A stretch of DNA of 64,000 nt from Kluyveromyces lactis (lineage: Eukaryota > Ascomycota > Saccharomycetes > Saccharomycetales > Saccharomycetaceae), in assembly GCF_000002515.2 (NCBI RefSeq), contig NC_006041.1, forward strand, positions 1,674,001 to 1,738,000, in the 5' to 3' direction. The translations under genes and the position numbers were made by a program. The stretch's first letter is position 1; each line of letters opens with the position of its first letter. Under the pieces are notes generated by a model that saw nothing but the letters and a program-made list of their open reading frames with translations, was not told the DNA's origin and searched no databases. Shown piece after piece: positions 56,651 to 64,000 of this stretch.

Positions 56651-58372
56651 TTATTCTTGCTTCCTTTTTTCATTGACATTTGCAGCAAGCACATGCTTAT
56701 TAGTATGAAATTCTGTATCCGTAGCTTCCTTCTTCATTGTTTTGGCACATTCCAGCATAGTGTGGGCTTGCTGGGCAATTTGTTGAAGATGAGAAATGAC
56801 GACATCATTTCCAGCAGCAAACCCATAGATCGAATATTTGATGCCAACTTTATCACAGAATTTTATCACTAGTGATTGTGCGTCTCTCAAATTATGTCTT
56901 GGTAGCCTTGGGAAAAGGTGATGAATTACCTGGAATTGCAAACCACCATGGAAGAAATCAAGCCATCTAGGGCAATCTACATCCATTGATGTTCTCAACT
57001 GTCTCATGGGGAAGCTTTCAGTGACTCCAAGGTCAGATGTAGACATCGCAAAATGTGATAATGTTATTTGGACGTGCACAATCATGGTAGCGATGTGTGA
57101 TATCATAACATATTTGAAACGTTCTGCATTTGTCGGCATTTGTTTGTAAATGATTAGATAAAAGAACCAATAATTGAAAAAGGAAAGCCCAGCCAGTTCG
57201 TAATATCTGAACCAAGCAGCTTTTCCCCTTCTGGGACCTTGACCCAAGAGAACATGCATCCAACTCAACCGATAAAGGTTGAATCTACCAAAGCAAAGAA
57301 TTGGGTAGTAAAGATAGTGTTGAATTGGGACGACTTTTTGGGCAAATTTATCAAACCAAAGAAACTTGTCGTAATAGGTAGAATAAACATTGTGGAATAA
57401 ACGTGTGCTGACCGCAAAGAATGGCAAATGCTGGATATCTGGGTCGTGTACTGGGTCATTAGTCACTAAATGATGCACGTTATGGTTTCTCTTCCACCAA
57501 CCCAACGACAATCCTCCGATCCATGAAGCAACAGTCATGCCTATGATATTATCGACCTGATAGTTATGTGTGATTGAAATATGGCCGGCATCATGAGCAA
57601 TGAAAACAAGTTGTTGCCATGCGAATCCCAAGCAAATGGCAGATATAGCAAACCATTTCAACGACAACAAGTAGAATGAGATTCCAAAGAGAGTACCAAT
57701 TCGCAGGAACTCTTTCAAATAGCGCACATAGTTGCATTGGTACAAACCAGCAGCAGTAATTTCTCCATGCAATTTCCTGTACTCTGATGCGATCCATTCC
57801 TGGTTCTTAACGTCTAACGATGGGAAATTCGTCAAATCTTCGTAAACACGTTCGTTATCGTAGTTTTCTGACACAATTGCTGGATCCACCACAATTTTCT
57901 TCTCATATGCTTCTTTCAAATCAAGAGATGGTACAACGCCTTGAGGTATTTTCGGATAAATCTTCACCTCAGCTTCACTTGCCAGCCTATCATTTTTAGG
58001 TATCTTAGTGTATTGATTGGATTCATCGACAGATCTCCACTTCGATGTGAGATTGATGTCATAATCACCGATGTCGTCCCTCTCATCAATCTTCGAAAAC
58101 CTACCACCTTGAATCGGAGGCAGCATATTCTCCCATGGATAATCAATGCGGCCAATTTTCCATATCTTAAATTTTGTTATGGTCTGATCGTCATGGTATG
58201 CATTCATCTCATCGGTCGCATCGCGACCGATCATATGATAAATAGATTTGTCACCGCCAGGGTGAAACTTGATCCATTTATCCAGGTTCAGGACCGAATC
58301 TTCATATATTACAATCGTCTGGCCCTTAGCAATCCTATCAGCGATATCTCGCCTGCTCAAAACTCTACTCAT
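56651..58372 (-). CDS. SLD1: Sphingolipid delta-8 desaturase (cytochrome b5 fusion)
   Basis: A 573-residue front-end desaturase. It inserts the delta-8 double bond in the long-chain base of glucosylceramide in the ER. An N-terminal cytochrome b5 domain carries the heme motif HPGG (37-40) and a second His at about 60. The membrane desaturase part holds the three His boxes: HDAGH (260-264), HNVHH (297-301) and QVIHH (480-484), where Gln replaces the first His as in all b5-fused front-end desaturases. Several hydrophobic segments separate them. S. cerevisiae has no such enzyme; K. lactis does. Delta-6 fatty-acid desaturase would be the main alternative, but the yeast context favours delta-8. Confidence 0.9.
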   Translation of the reverse strand: MSRVLSRRDIADRIAKGQTIVIYEDSVLNLDKWIKFHPGGDKSIYHMIGRDATDEMNAYHDDQTITKFKIWKIGRIDYPWENMLPPIQGGRFSKIDERDDIGDYDINLTSKWRSVDESNQYTKIPKNDRLASEAEVKIYPKIPQGVVPSLDLKEAYEKKIVVDPAIVSENYDNERVYEDLTNFPSLDVKNQEWIASEYRKLHGEITAAGLYQCNYVRYLKEFLRIGTLFGISFYLLSLKWFAISAICLGFAWQQLVFIAHDAGHISITHNYQVDNIIGMTVASWIGGLSLGWWKRNHNVHHLVTNDPVHDPDIQHLPFFAVSTRLFHNVYSTYYDKFLWFDKFAQKVVPIQHYLYYPILCFGRFNLYRLSWMHVLLGQGPRRGKAAWFRYYELAGLSFFNYWFFYLIIYKQMPTNAERFKYVMISHIATMIVHVQITLSHFAMSTSDLGVTESFPMRQLRTSMDVDCPRWLDFFHGGLQFQVIHHLFPRLPRHNLRDAQSLVIKFCDKVGIKYSIYGFAAGNDVVISHLQQIAQQAHTMLECAKTMKKEATDTEFHTNKHVLAANVNEKRKQE

Positions 58373-58920
58373 ACTGTAGTCTTTTAGCTCTTGACGCTTT
58401 CAAGTTCAGGATTCGATGATTTGATAAATAGTATCAACGAAAACAGGTGGCTTAGATAGTTAATTTTCTTTCCATTGGGCTTGTGTACCTGAAACACAAT
58501 ATTATATCTACTTGTACTATAACTATGATTGCATTGAACTGATATGTTAAAACCGATATACAGCTATTCTTCGTTTGCATATTGTACGTGGCTGTTTCAT
58601 AGATCACCATATACATATTTGAATATTTATTCTATCTTACGGGCGTTATACTGTGGTGTACTTACTGAATTTTCCGGGTAACAAATATCATGAATATTCC
58701 CCTTTAAACGAATGAGAACCAACTGTCACGTGATAAAAAGTCTTTTGTTCCCGATGATGTAGTTTAGAGGTTTAAAGAGTCAGGCATAAAACCCTTGAAA
58801 TATAAAGAACTGGTATCTTGTTATGAAGCCGAATGCAACGGTGTGTTGAGTTATATTTTGTCTAAAGTTTATCCAATCTGCAGCAGATCTGAACATTACC
58901 CAATTACTTTGTGTTTTTCT
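58373..58920. promoter_or_regulatory. Divergent promoter region with Reb1 and Cbf1 motifs
   Basis: 548 bp between the desaturase and the unidentified gene. It has CCGGGTAA (Reb1, minus strand) at 58674-58681 and CACGTG at 58727-58732. The downstream frame stays open back to a TTG at 58795, but yeast translation should begin at the ATG at 58921. Confidence 0.5.
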
Positions 58921-59478
58921 ATGAGGGAGTTTTATCTATCATCTAGCATGTTGGCTAGTGAAACAGGGATCGCCTATGAAGTCAGTGACAGCTACGGATC
59001 AAGAAGATATGATAATAATGGCAATAGTTCTTCTGAAAGGATTCAGTATGTGATTTCGATGGCTCATTCACAGGGTTTTGATTGGAATCAAGATTTTTTT
59101 GCTACTAGATACGAGCAAATGTGTCAAGTTGTGTATGACGGTCATGTTGACAGCATTGAATCGGTAATTGAAGGGTTAAAATGCGAGGAAGAGGCAGTTA
59201 CGGAAAAAACTAGTGAAAACGAAGATGAAAATATGGATCATGATGGCAGGCCCATTACTCTTTCCTCCAAAGACACAAATACACACTACCGTTACTCTCC
59301 GCAGGTTTATCGAAGGATCAGTGATGCTTTTATTAGACCAAGACGTAAATCCGACAGAAGTATATCATTTTCTGCTGATAGGGAACAGGGAAACTTTAAA
59401 CGTACAGAAGTGACCGTTATCGATGTAGAATCAGAAACTCTGGAGAACAAACTCCTCAAAAGCCTTGTAAGATCATAA
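58921..59478 (+). CDS. Unidentified small acidic protein
   Basis: A 185-residue protein I cannot name with confidence. It begins MREFYLSSSMLASETG, has a conserved-looking helix-rich segment RIQYVISMAHSQGFDWNQDFFATRYEQM (about 40-67) and VYDGHVDSIESVIEGLK (71-87), then an acidic stretch (94-108) and a basic Arg/Ser tail with RRKSDRSIS, which looks like a kinase target. No membrane segment. One idea to test is relation to the Ecm13/YJR115W family, which I only vaguely recall as having similar short motifs. Its position next to a synteny break means S. cerevisiae gene order gives no help. Confidence 0.7.
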   Translation: MREFYLSSSMLASETGIAYEVSDSYGSRRYDNNGNSSSERIQYVISMAHSQGFDWNQDFFATRYEQMCQVVYDGHVDSIESVIEGLKCEEEAVTEKTSENEDENMDHDGRPITLSSKDTNTHYRYSPQVYRRISDAFIRPRRKSDRSISFSADREQGNFKRTEVTVIDVESETLENKLLKSLVRS

Positions 59479-59707
59479 TTTGTAAATTTCGTTGGCAGAA
59501 TGTCTCTTTTTTATTAGTACATGTTCATACAGGATATATACGCCGCCGAAAATGTATTAATGGGTAAGTAACCTAGAAAGGACGTACTATGTTGCAACTA
59601 GTCTAGAGATTTTTGACTGGAGGTTCATTTTAATTCTGTTTTATCCTTATAGAGAATTAGGAATATGCATTATATATTGTACAATAGTGAAACTGTGTGA
59701 CGAGAAT

Positions 59708-61426
59708 TTAATCTTCATCTTCTTCGTCGTCTTCTTCCTCATCGTTTTGATCCTCCACAGTGAGCACAGTTTCTGGGTTGTCGTTTTTGGTATACTTTCT
59801 AGCGATTCTTGAACTTTTCCCCAGAGCTATGGCCTCTTCTCTTGCTCGTTGTTGTAAGGTTTTAAGCTCTGGTTGGAAACTCTTTCTAACAGATCTGTTT
59901 GTGAACACATCCCATAATTTTAGACCGGGGCTCACACCACCAACAACCATATTACCTGCAATTTCAATATCTGGTGCGAATGAAGTGGTTAATACATTTC
60001 CTACACCGAAATCACGACTTAGTACCATGCTTGGACCTTTACCAGGCTTTGCGTCTAATGGACATTTCCATAATTTGACAGGTTTTTCACCCATAGCACT
60101 GGTTAACAGCATATTTGGAATATGTCTGTTGATTTCGACAGATGAAACACCTGCATCATGAGCCTTCAAAGTCCAAACTGGCTTAGATTCGGCACCATTT
60201 CTAATATCAAAAGAGTACACGTTACCGTTATCAGTACCGCAAATGAAGATGTTTTCATCAGCAAAACGGACACATTCGATTTCCTCTCCGGATGAAACGT
60301 TCCAGTATTTAGACATATCGTTGTCGTTTTCGATTCTCACATCGGACAATGCAGCACGAGAATCGTAACCAGCAGTCAATAACACAGAACCGTTTGATGG
60401 ATGCCATTGCGATGCTGACACATTGGTATTTGAATGGATGTTGATTAACGAACGAGCGGCGGTTGCTGTGTTTAAATCCCATAATTTGACAGTATGATCT
60501 GCTGATGTAGAGGCTAAAACTGCTCTGAACTGTTTGTTATGTGCTAGAGATAGGATGGCATCAGTGTGATGTGTTGTCACATGTTTGCTTTTGCTCTTCT
60601 TCTTCTTTTTTGATTTAGTTGGTAAGGCGATAGAGTTATCTGTTGGTTCACCAAGAATCATATCAGGGAAAGCCTTATCAACACAATCCAAATTCCAAAT
60701 CTCAATGGCAGGATCGAAAGTACCCACTGCAGCGAAATTTGCAACAGTTTCATCACTGTTTGAACCTGGCTTGTAATTCAAACATTCAACACAAAGTGGG
60801 AAGGCTGGTAACATAAGGTCGTGGTGTACATACAACGAAGAATCACGAACTAAACCACGCGCCACATCAGGATCTTGTTCATCACCCTTTTCTGATGGAA
60901 TATCCGAATCGTGGAACCCGGCACCATCATCGTACACATATACGTCCAAGTAAGAAACGTCATCTTCAGTTCTGGTAGCTAGGACCATGTTATCAGTCGG
61001 ATAAACTTGTAATTCTTGCTTCTCTTCCACGTCATCCTTTGATTTTGGAAGGGAAATATAAGGATCTTCACCTTCTTCACCCTCGTAAAATTTGACTTCC
61101 TCGGATAAACCCATGAACATGGCATCTTGGGCGTTGGCTTCATCTTCTGGATCATCGTAATGCTCTAAGTCGAATTCTTTCAAATCGTCATCAACTGCCA
61201 ATTGGTCCTTCAATGCGTTACCATTAGTAGTTGGCTCTTCCACTTCTTCTGTAACTTCTTCACCTCCTTCTTCAGCTTCCTGAGCCTCTTCTAAATCATG
61301 TTTGGCCTCATCTAAATTCAATTTGGCCAACTCGTTAATCCTTTCCATCTCTTCATCGTTAAGTTCATATTTCTCAGGAAATTCACTCGCGAACCCTCTT
61401 GGTACCCACGAAGTAGCAGACAACAT
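59708..61426 (-). CDS. PWP1: Pwp1, WD-repeat 60S ribosome biogenesis factor
   Basis: A 572-residue nucleolar WD40 protein needed for early 60S assembly (25S/5.8S region folding). The start MLSATSWVPRGFASEFPEKYELNDEE closely follows S. cerevisiae Pwp1 (YLR196W, 576 residues). WD repeats include THHTDAILSLAHN...STSADHTVKLWDL, TAGYDSRAALSDVR and LKAHDAGVSSVE. Acidic N-terminal region and a terminal Asp/Glu run. The ATG at 61426 is used; the frame extends only to a TTG. Divergent from NMT1, as YLR196W and YLR195C are. Confidence 0.96.
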   Translation of the reverse strand: MLSATSWVPRGFASEFPEKYELNDEEMERINELAKLNLDEAKHDLEEAQEAEEGGEEVTEEVEEPTTNGNALKDQLAVDDDLKEFDLEHYDDPEDEANAQDAMFMGLSEEVKFYEGEEGEDPYISLPKSKDDVEEKQELQVYPTDNMVLATRTEDDVSYLDVYVYDDGAGFHDSDIPSEKGDEQDPDVARGLVRDSSLYVHHDLMLPAFPLCVECLNYKPGSNSDETVANFAAVGTFDPAIEIWNLDCVDKAFPDMILGEPTDNSIALPTKSKKKKKSKSKHVTTHHTDAILSLAHNKQFRAVLASTSADHTVKLWDLNTATAARSLINIHSNTNVSASQWHPSNGSVLLTAGYDSRAALSDVRIENDNDMSKYWNVSSGEEIECVRFADENIFICGTDNGNVYSFDIRNGAESKPVWTLKAHDAGVSSVEINRHIPNMLLTSAMGEKPVKLWKCPLDAKPGKGPSMVLSRDFGVGNVLTTSFAPDIEIAGNMVVGGVSPGLKLWDVFTNRSVRKSFQPELKTLQQRAREEAIALGKSSRIARKYTKNDNPETVLTVEDQNDEEEDDEEDED

Positions 61427-62015
61427 GGTGATACTTCCACTTATCAAACAAATACACTGATTAATTGGTATATAAGAACACCCTGTATCAATACAAACAG
61501 CCTATAAACCATAAACCAGTCCCAGTTTTATCAACTACCTATCTCATCTCATCTCATCTCATCTCATCTCATGTTAGAAAATTTTCGAATCGCTAACCTC
61601 GAAAGAAAAAAGAAAGTAGATGGATTCGACCCCTGTTGAAACAGCGCAGACGGAAAGGAATAAGGTGTTAATGGCATCTACAACTGCAGTTAAGCCGCAA
61701 TTATAAATCTCAAACAATTAAGCCCTTATGATAGTTGTCATAGCAGCTTGATGATCTTGAATCGAATGTTCTCTATCATTAATATGTAATTTTGTTTGCA
61801 AAATGTGCGACTTGATGACACCGCTCAGGTTAATCTGAAAAAAAAAAACGTTGAGCTAGGATTTGTCAATATGGGAAACGACATTTGAAACGACTTCAAA
61901 AGAAGTACAATAGGCGATACAGCGGTTGACTTTTGTTAGTACTGCTATTGTTGCCCCGATCGACCTTAAGGTAGCTGCGAACGCGCGTCTTTTCCGCTGG
62001 AAATAATATATCACA
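61427..62015. promoter_or_regulatory. Divergent PWP1/NMT1 promoter with GAGAT repeat and RRPE-like site
   Basis: 589 bp. The PWP1 side carries six copies of ATCTC (GAGAT on the PWP1 strand) at 61541-61570 and, seven bases further, GAAAATTTTC (61577-61586), close to the RRPE motif AAAATTTT found with PAC in ribosome-biogenesis promoters. The NMT1 side has an A-run at 61839-61848. No other gene. Confidence 0.6.
61541..61570 (-). repeat. GAGAT pentanucleotide repeat, six copies, upstream of PWP1
   Basis: Six exact units reading GAGAT on the minus strand, 115 bp upstream of the PWP1 ATG. They form repeated GATGAG cores. Same unit and copy number as upstream of RSA1. Confidence 0.9.
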
Positions 62016-63359
62016 ATGTCTGAAGAAGATAAATCTAAGAAATTGGAAGAGTTGTTGAAACTTTTGAAGGTCCATGATGGTGATTTGTCGAAGTTCACCT
62101 CTCAACAACGTAAGGATATGAACGAGTATAAGTTCTGGAAGACTCAGCCGGTTACTAAATTTGATGAAGTGATCAAGAAAGAGGGGCCTATTGATTCCAG
62201 TAAGAGACCAGAGGATATTCCAGACACACCCTTGCCATTATTGGGAGATTTCGAGTGGTGTACCGTTGACGTTAATGACGAAAAACAGTTGGAAGACGTA
62301 TACGTGTTATTGAATGAGAACTATGTCGAGGACAAAGACTCTACCTTCAGATTCAATTATTCCCGTGATTTCTTGAATTGGGGGTTGAAACCACCTGGCT
62401 GGAAAGAGGAATGGCAAGTCGGTGTCAGGGTTAAAGAAACCAAGAGACTTGTTGGTTTTATCAGCGCTATCCCAACCAACTTACAAGTTAGAGGTAATGA
62501 TGTGCGTAGTGTCGAAATTAACTTCTTATGTGTGCACAAGAAGTTGAGATCAAAGAGATTGGCGCCAATTTTAATCAAAGAAGTTACCAGAAGGGTGAAT
62601 AAGTACGATATTTGGCAAGCCTTGCACACTGGTGGTGTGGTTTTGCCCTCGCCAGTCAGTTCATGCCGTTATGCTCATAGACCACTAAACTGGTCAAAGT
62701 TATACGACGTTGAGTTTACTGCTTTGCCAGCAAACGCTACCAAAACCCAAATGATTGCTAAATATACTTTACCAAAGACTCCAATCTCTAACATTAAACT
62801 AATGGAGGAAAGACACGTTGATGAGGCCTTTGAACTTTTCAATAAATACCAGCAAAGATTTGAATTGAGACCAAACTTCGATAAAGAAGAGTTCAGACAT
62901 TGGATCTTGACCAGAGAAGATGTTGTATATTCCTACATTATTGAAAACGACGAGGGTAAGGTGACAGACTTCGTCTCGTTTTACTCCTTGCCGTTCACGA
63001 TCATCAACAACCCATTGTACAAGGATTTGGGAATTGGTTATATGTTCTATTATGCTTCTGATGCCGACTTCGGATACGACAGATTTAGCGCAGAGGGCAC
63101 AGAAAGATTAAGAAAGAGATTGAATCTGTTGATCAACGATGCATGTATTTTAGCTCGTAATTTGAAAATGGACGTATTCAACGCTCTAACTTCCCAAGAT
63201 AATGCGTTGTTCTTGGAAGACTTGAAGTTCGGGCCTGGTGACGGGTTCTTAAACTTCTACTTGTTCAATTATAGATGTTTCCCAATCACTGGTGGTATCA
63301 AGGAAGACCAGACCTTTGACGTGGAAAAACGTAGTAATGTTGGTGTTGTCTTACTGTAA
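62016..63359 (+). CDS. NMT1: N-myristoyltransferase Nmt1
   Basis: A 447-residue cytosolic enzyme that transfers myristate from myristoyl-CoA to N-terminal glycine of proteins such as Arf and Gpa1; essential in yeast. It has the tandem GNAT fold with EFRFNYS-like FRFNYSRDFLNWGLKPPGW, the acyl-CoA binding region VEINFLCVHKKLRSKRLAPILIKEVTRRVN, and GVVLPSPVSSCRYAHRPLNW. It ends VGVVLL; the terminal Leu carboxylate acts as catalytic base in the family. S. cerevisiae Nmt1 (YLR195C) is 455 residues. The ATG at 62016 gives MSEEDKSKKLEELLKLL, as expected. Confidence 0.97.
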   Translation: MSEEDKSKKLEELLKLLKVHDGDLSKFTSQQRKDMNEYKFWKTQPVTKFDEVIKKEGPIDSSKRPEDIPDTPLPLLGDFEWCTVDVNDEKQLEDVYVLLNENYVEDKDSTFRFNYSRDFLNWGLKPPGWKEEWQVGVRVKETKRLVGFISAIPTNLQVRGNDVRSVEINFLCVHKKLRSKRLAPILIKEVTRRVNKYDIWQALHTGGVVLPSPVSSCRYAHRPLNWSKLYDVEFTALPANATKTQMIAKYTLPKTPISNIKLMEERHVDEAFELFNKYQQRFELRPNFDKEEFRHWILTREDVVYSYIIENDEGKVTDFVSFYSLPFTIINNPLYKDLGIGYMFYYASDADFGYDRFSAEGTERLRKRLNLLINDACILARNLKMDVFNALTSQDNALFLEDLKFGPGDGFLNFYLFNYRCFPITGGIKEDQTFDVEKRSNVGVVLL

Positions 63360-63861
63360 ATAAATGTTTAAGATATTTAAAAAAGATATATTCTGATATT
63401 GTCCGTTGAAACATGCAATGTGGGTATGTAGATTTAGAATCTCAATGTCACATTTCATTATGAAATGACGGCAGGTTTCAGTCACAAATTGGAAGAGCAT
63501 TTAAAAGCCTAATAGTCAGCTTCTTAGAAGAAGTTGCCTCGATGTCCCTTCAAGAAGGAGATCATCATTGAGGCATTATACTCACTAAATGATAAGCCTG
63601 CTCTGAGAGGGCATCTTAATTCATTATTCAGCCTCCTCTCTCATTACTACTTGAGTTTTACTATGCTGGGTTTTAATTAAAGAAATCTGAAATTAAAGGC
63701 TGTACCTGCCGGCATAAGAAAAAAATGGTATTTAGGGAAACGTTGAGGTGATCAGTGAACGTAAAGGTATATAAGCAGCAGTATCTTGGCGAGTATCTAC
63801 CAACCTTAATTCGACTTTAATGTTAAAAATAGCAGATCTATAGCGGTAATCCAAACTGACA
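63360..63861 (+). promoter_or_regulatory. NMT1-NCW2 intergenic region with TATA box
   Basis: 502 bp. A TATA box TATATAA at 63768-63774 sits 94 bp before the next ATG, consistent with a regulated, strongly expressed wall-protein gene. No other gene seen. Confidence 0.5.
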
Positions 63862-64000
63862 ATGACAATGAATAACAGAATTATTGAAATATTAGTGACA
63901 CTTTTCTTCCTACGTATTGCCAGTGCAGCAGTTTTAGGTTCTCTAGATGATGATGCACAGCAATCTGAGAAACAACCAGAACAAGCAACAGCCTCACAAC
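63862..64000 (+). CDS. NCW2: N-terminus of a secreted, probably NCW2-like cell wall protein (cut by window edge)
   Basis: 46 residues are visible before the window ends: MTMNNRIIEILVTLFFLRIASAAVLGSLDDD and a Gln/Glu/Ala-rich stretch. The first 23 residues are a clear signal peptide with likely cleavage after ASA. In S. cerevisiae the gene next to NMT1 on the same strand is YLR194C (NCW2), a GPI-anchored wall protein, so this is the likely identity. A second in-frame ATG lies two codons in. The GPI end is not in the window, so the call is from synteny and the signal peptide. Confidence 0.65.
   Translation, partial: MTMNNRIIEILVTLFFLRIASAAVLGSLDDDAQQSEKQPEQATASQ

Noticed and set aside
1-64000. 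tRNA genes, LTR or other mobile elements, and centromere-like elements
   Set aside because: I looked for the tRNA B-box pattern, terminal repeats, element-type coding regions and CDEIII-like sequence and found none convincing.

Overview
This window is budding-yeast nuclear DNA, almost certainly from Kluyveromyces lactis or a very close relative. The deciding evidence is the alpha-pheromone precursor at 24739-25302, which carries four copies of WSWITLRPGQPIF, the alpha-factor peptide I know from K. lactis. Other features agree: compact, mostly intron-free genes, consensus yeast splice signals in the one intron seen (branch site TACTAAC), and a sphingolipid delta-8 desaturase that Saccharomyces lacks but Kluyveromyces keeps. 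I support 36 protein genes (one cut by the right edge) and one H/ACA snoRNA. I found no transposon, virus-like element, tRNA or CRISPR array.

Layout. 1-13.2 kb: TCO89, PAN2, RTT10/TRM734, RTC6 and SPC105. 13.5-24.3 kb: NUP145, NBP35, LIF1, MRN1 and UIP4. 24.7-31.4 kb: the alpha-factor gene, an snR10-like H/ACA RNA, POS5, the intron-containing MMS2, and MAD1. 31.6-41.3 kb: LCL3, GUP1, SCY1, COA2 and NAB3. 42-49.9 kb: a 658-residue type II membrane protein I do not recognise, the deubiquitinase MIY1, a YGL081W-like FHA protein, PRM3, RSA1 and MPC1. 50-58.4 kb: DDC1, APL5, KXD1, OXR1 and the delta-8 desaturase. 58.9 kb to the end: a small unidentified protein, PWP1, NMT1 and the start of an NCW2-like cell-wall protein.

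From PAN2 to OXR1 the order alternates between genes that in S. cerevisiae lie on chromosome VII (YGL094C to YGL079W) and chromosome XVI (YPL183C to YPL196W). The two S. cerevisiae alpha-factor loci merge into one here. This is the pre-whole-genome-duplication order, and synteny supports many calls (COA2, UIP4, snR10, LIF1, the YGL081W-like gene, PRM3). Past OXR1 the block switches to the YLR194-196 neighbourhood; the desaturase and the unidentified 185-residue gene sit at that junction.

Functional themes. Mating: alpha-factor and PRM3, each with candidate pheromone or cell-type control sites. Chromosome maintenance: SPC105 and MAD1, LIF1, DDC1, MMS2. RNA biology: PAN2, MRN1, NAB3, RTT10, snR10, RSA1, PWP1. 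Mitochondria: RTC6, POS5, LCL3, COA2, MPC1. Membrane traffic and lipids: GUP1, SCY1, APL5, KXD1, the desaturase.

The best candidates for new biology are the unidentified luminal protein at 41991-43967 (collagen-like GPGGG tract, dibasic sites, six cysteines), the adjacent tail-anchored pair YGL081W-like/PRM3, and identical six-copy GAGAT repeats upstream of two ribosome-biogenesis genes, RSA1 and PWP1. Start codons were set to the first plausible ATG. Gene names come from remembered S. cerevisiae sequences and gene order, not from a search.
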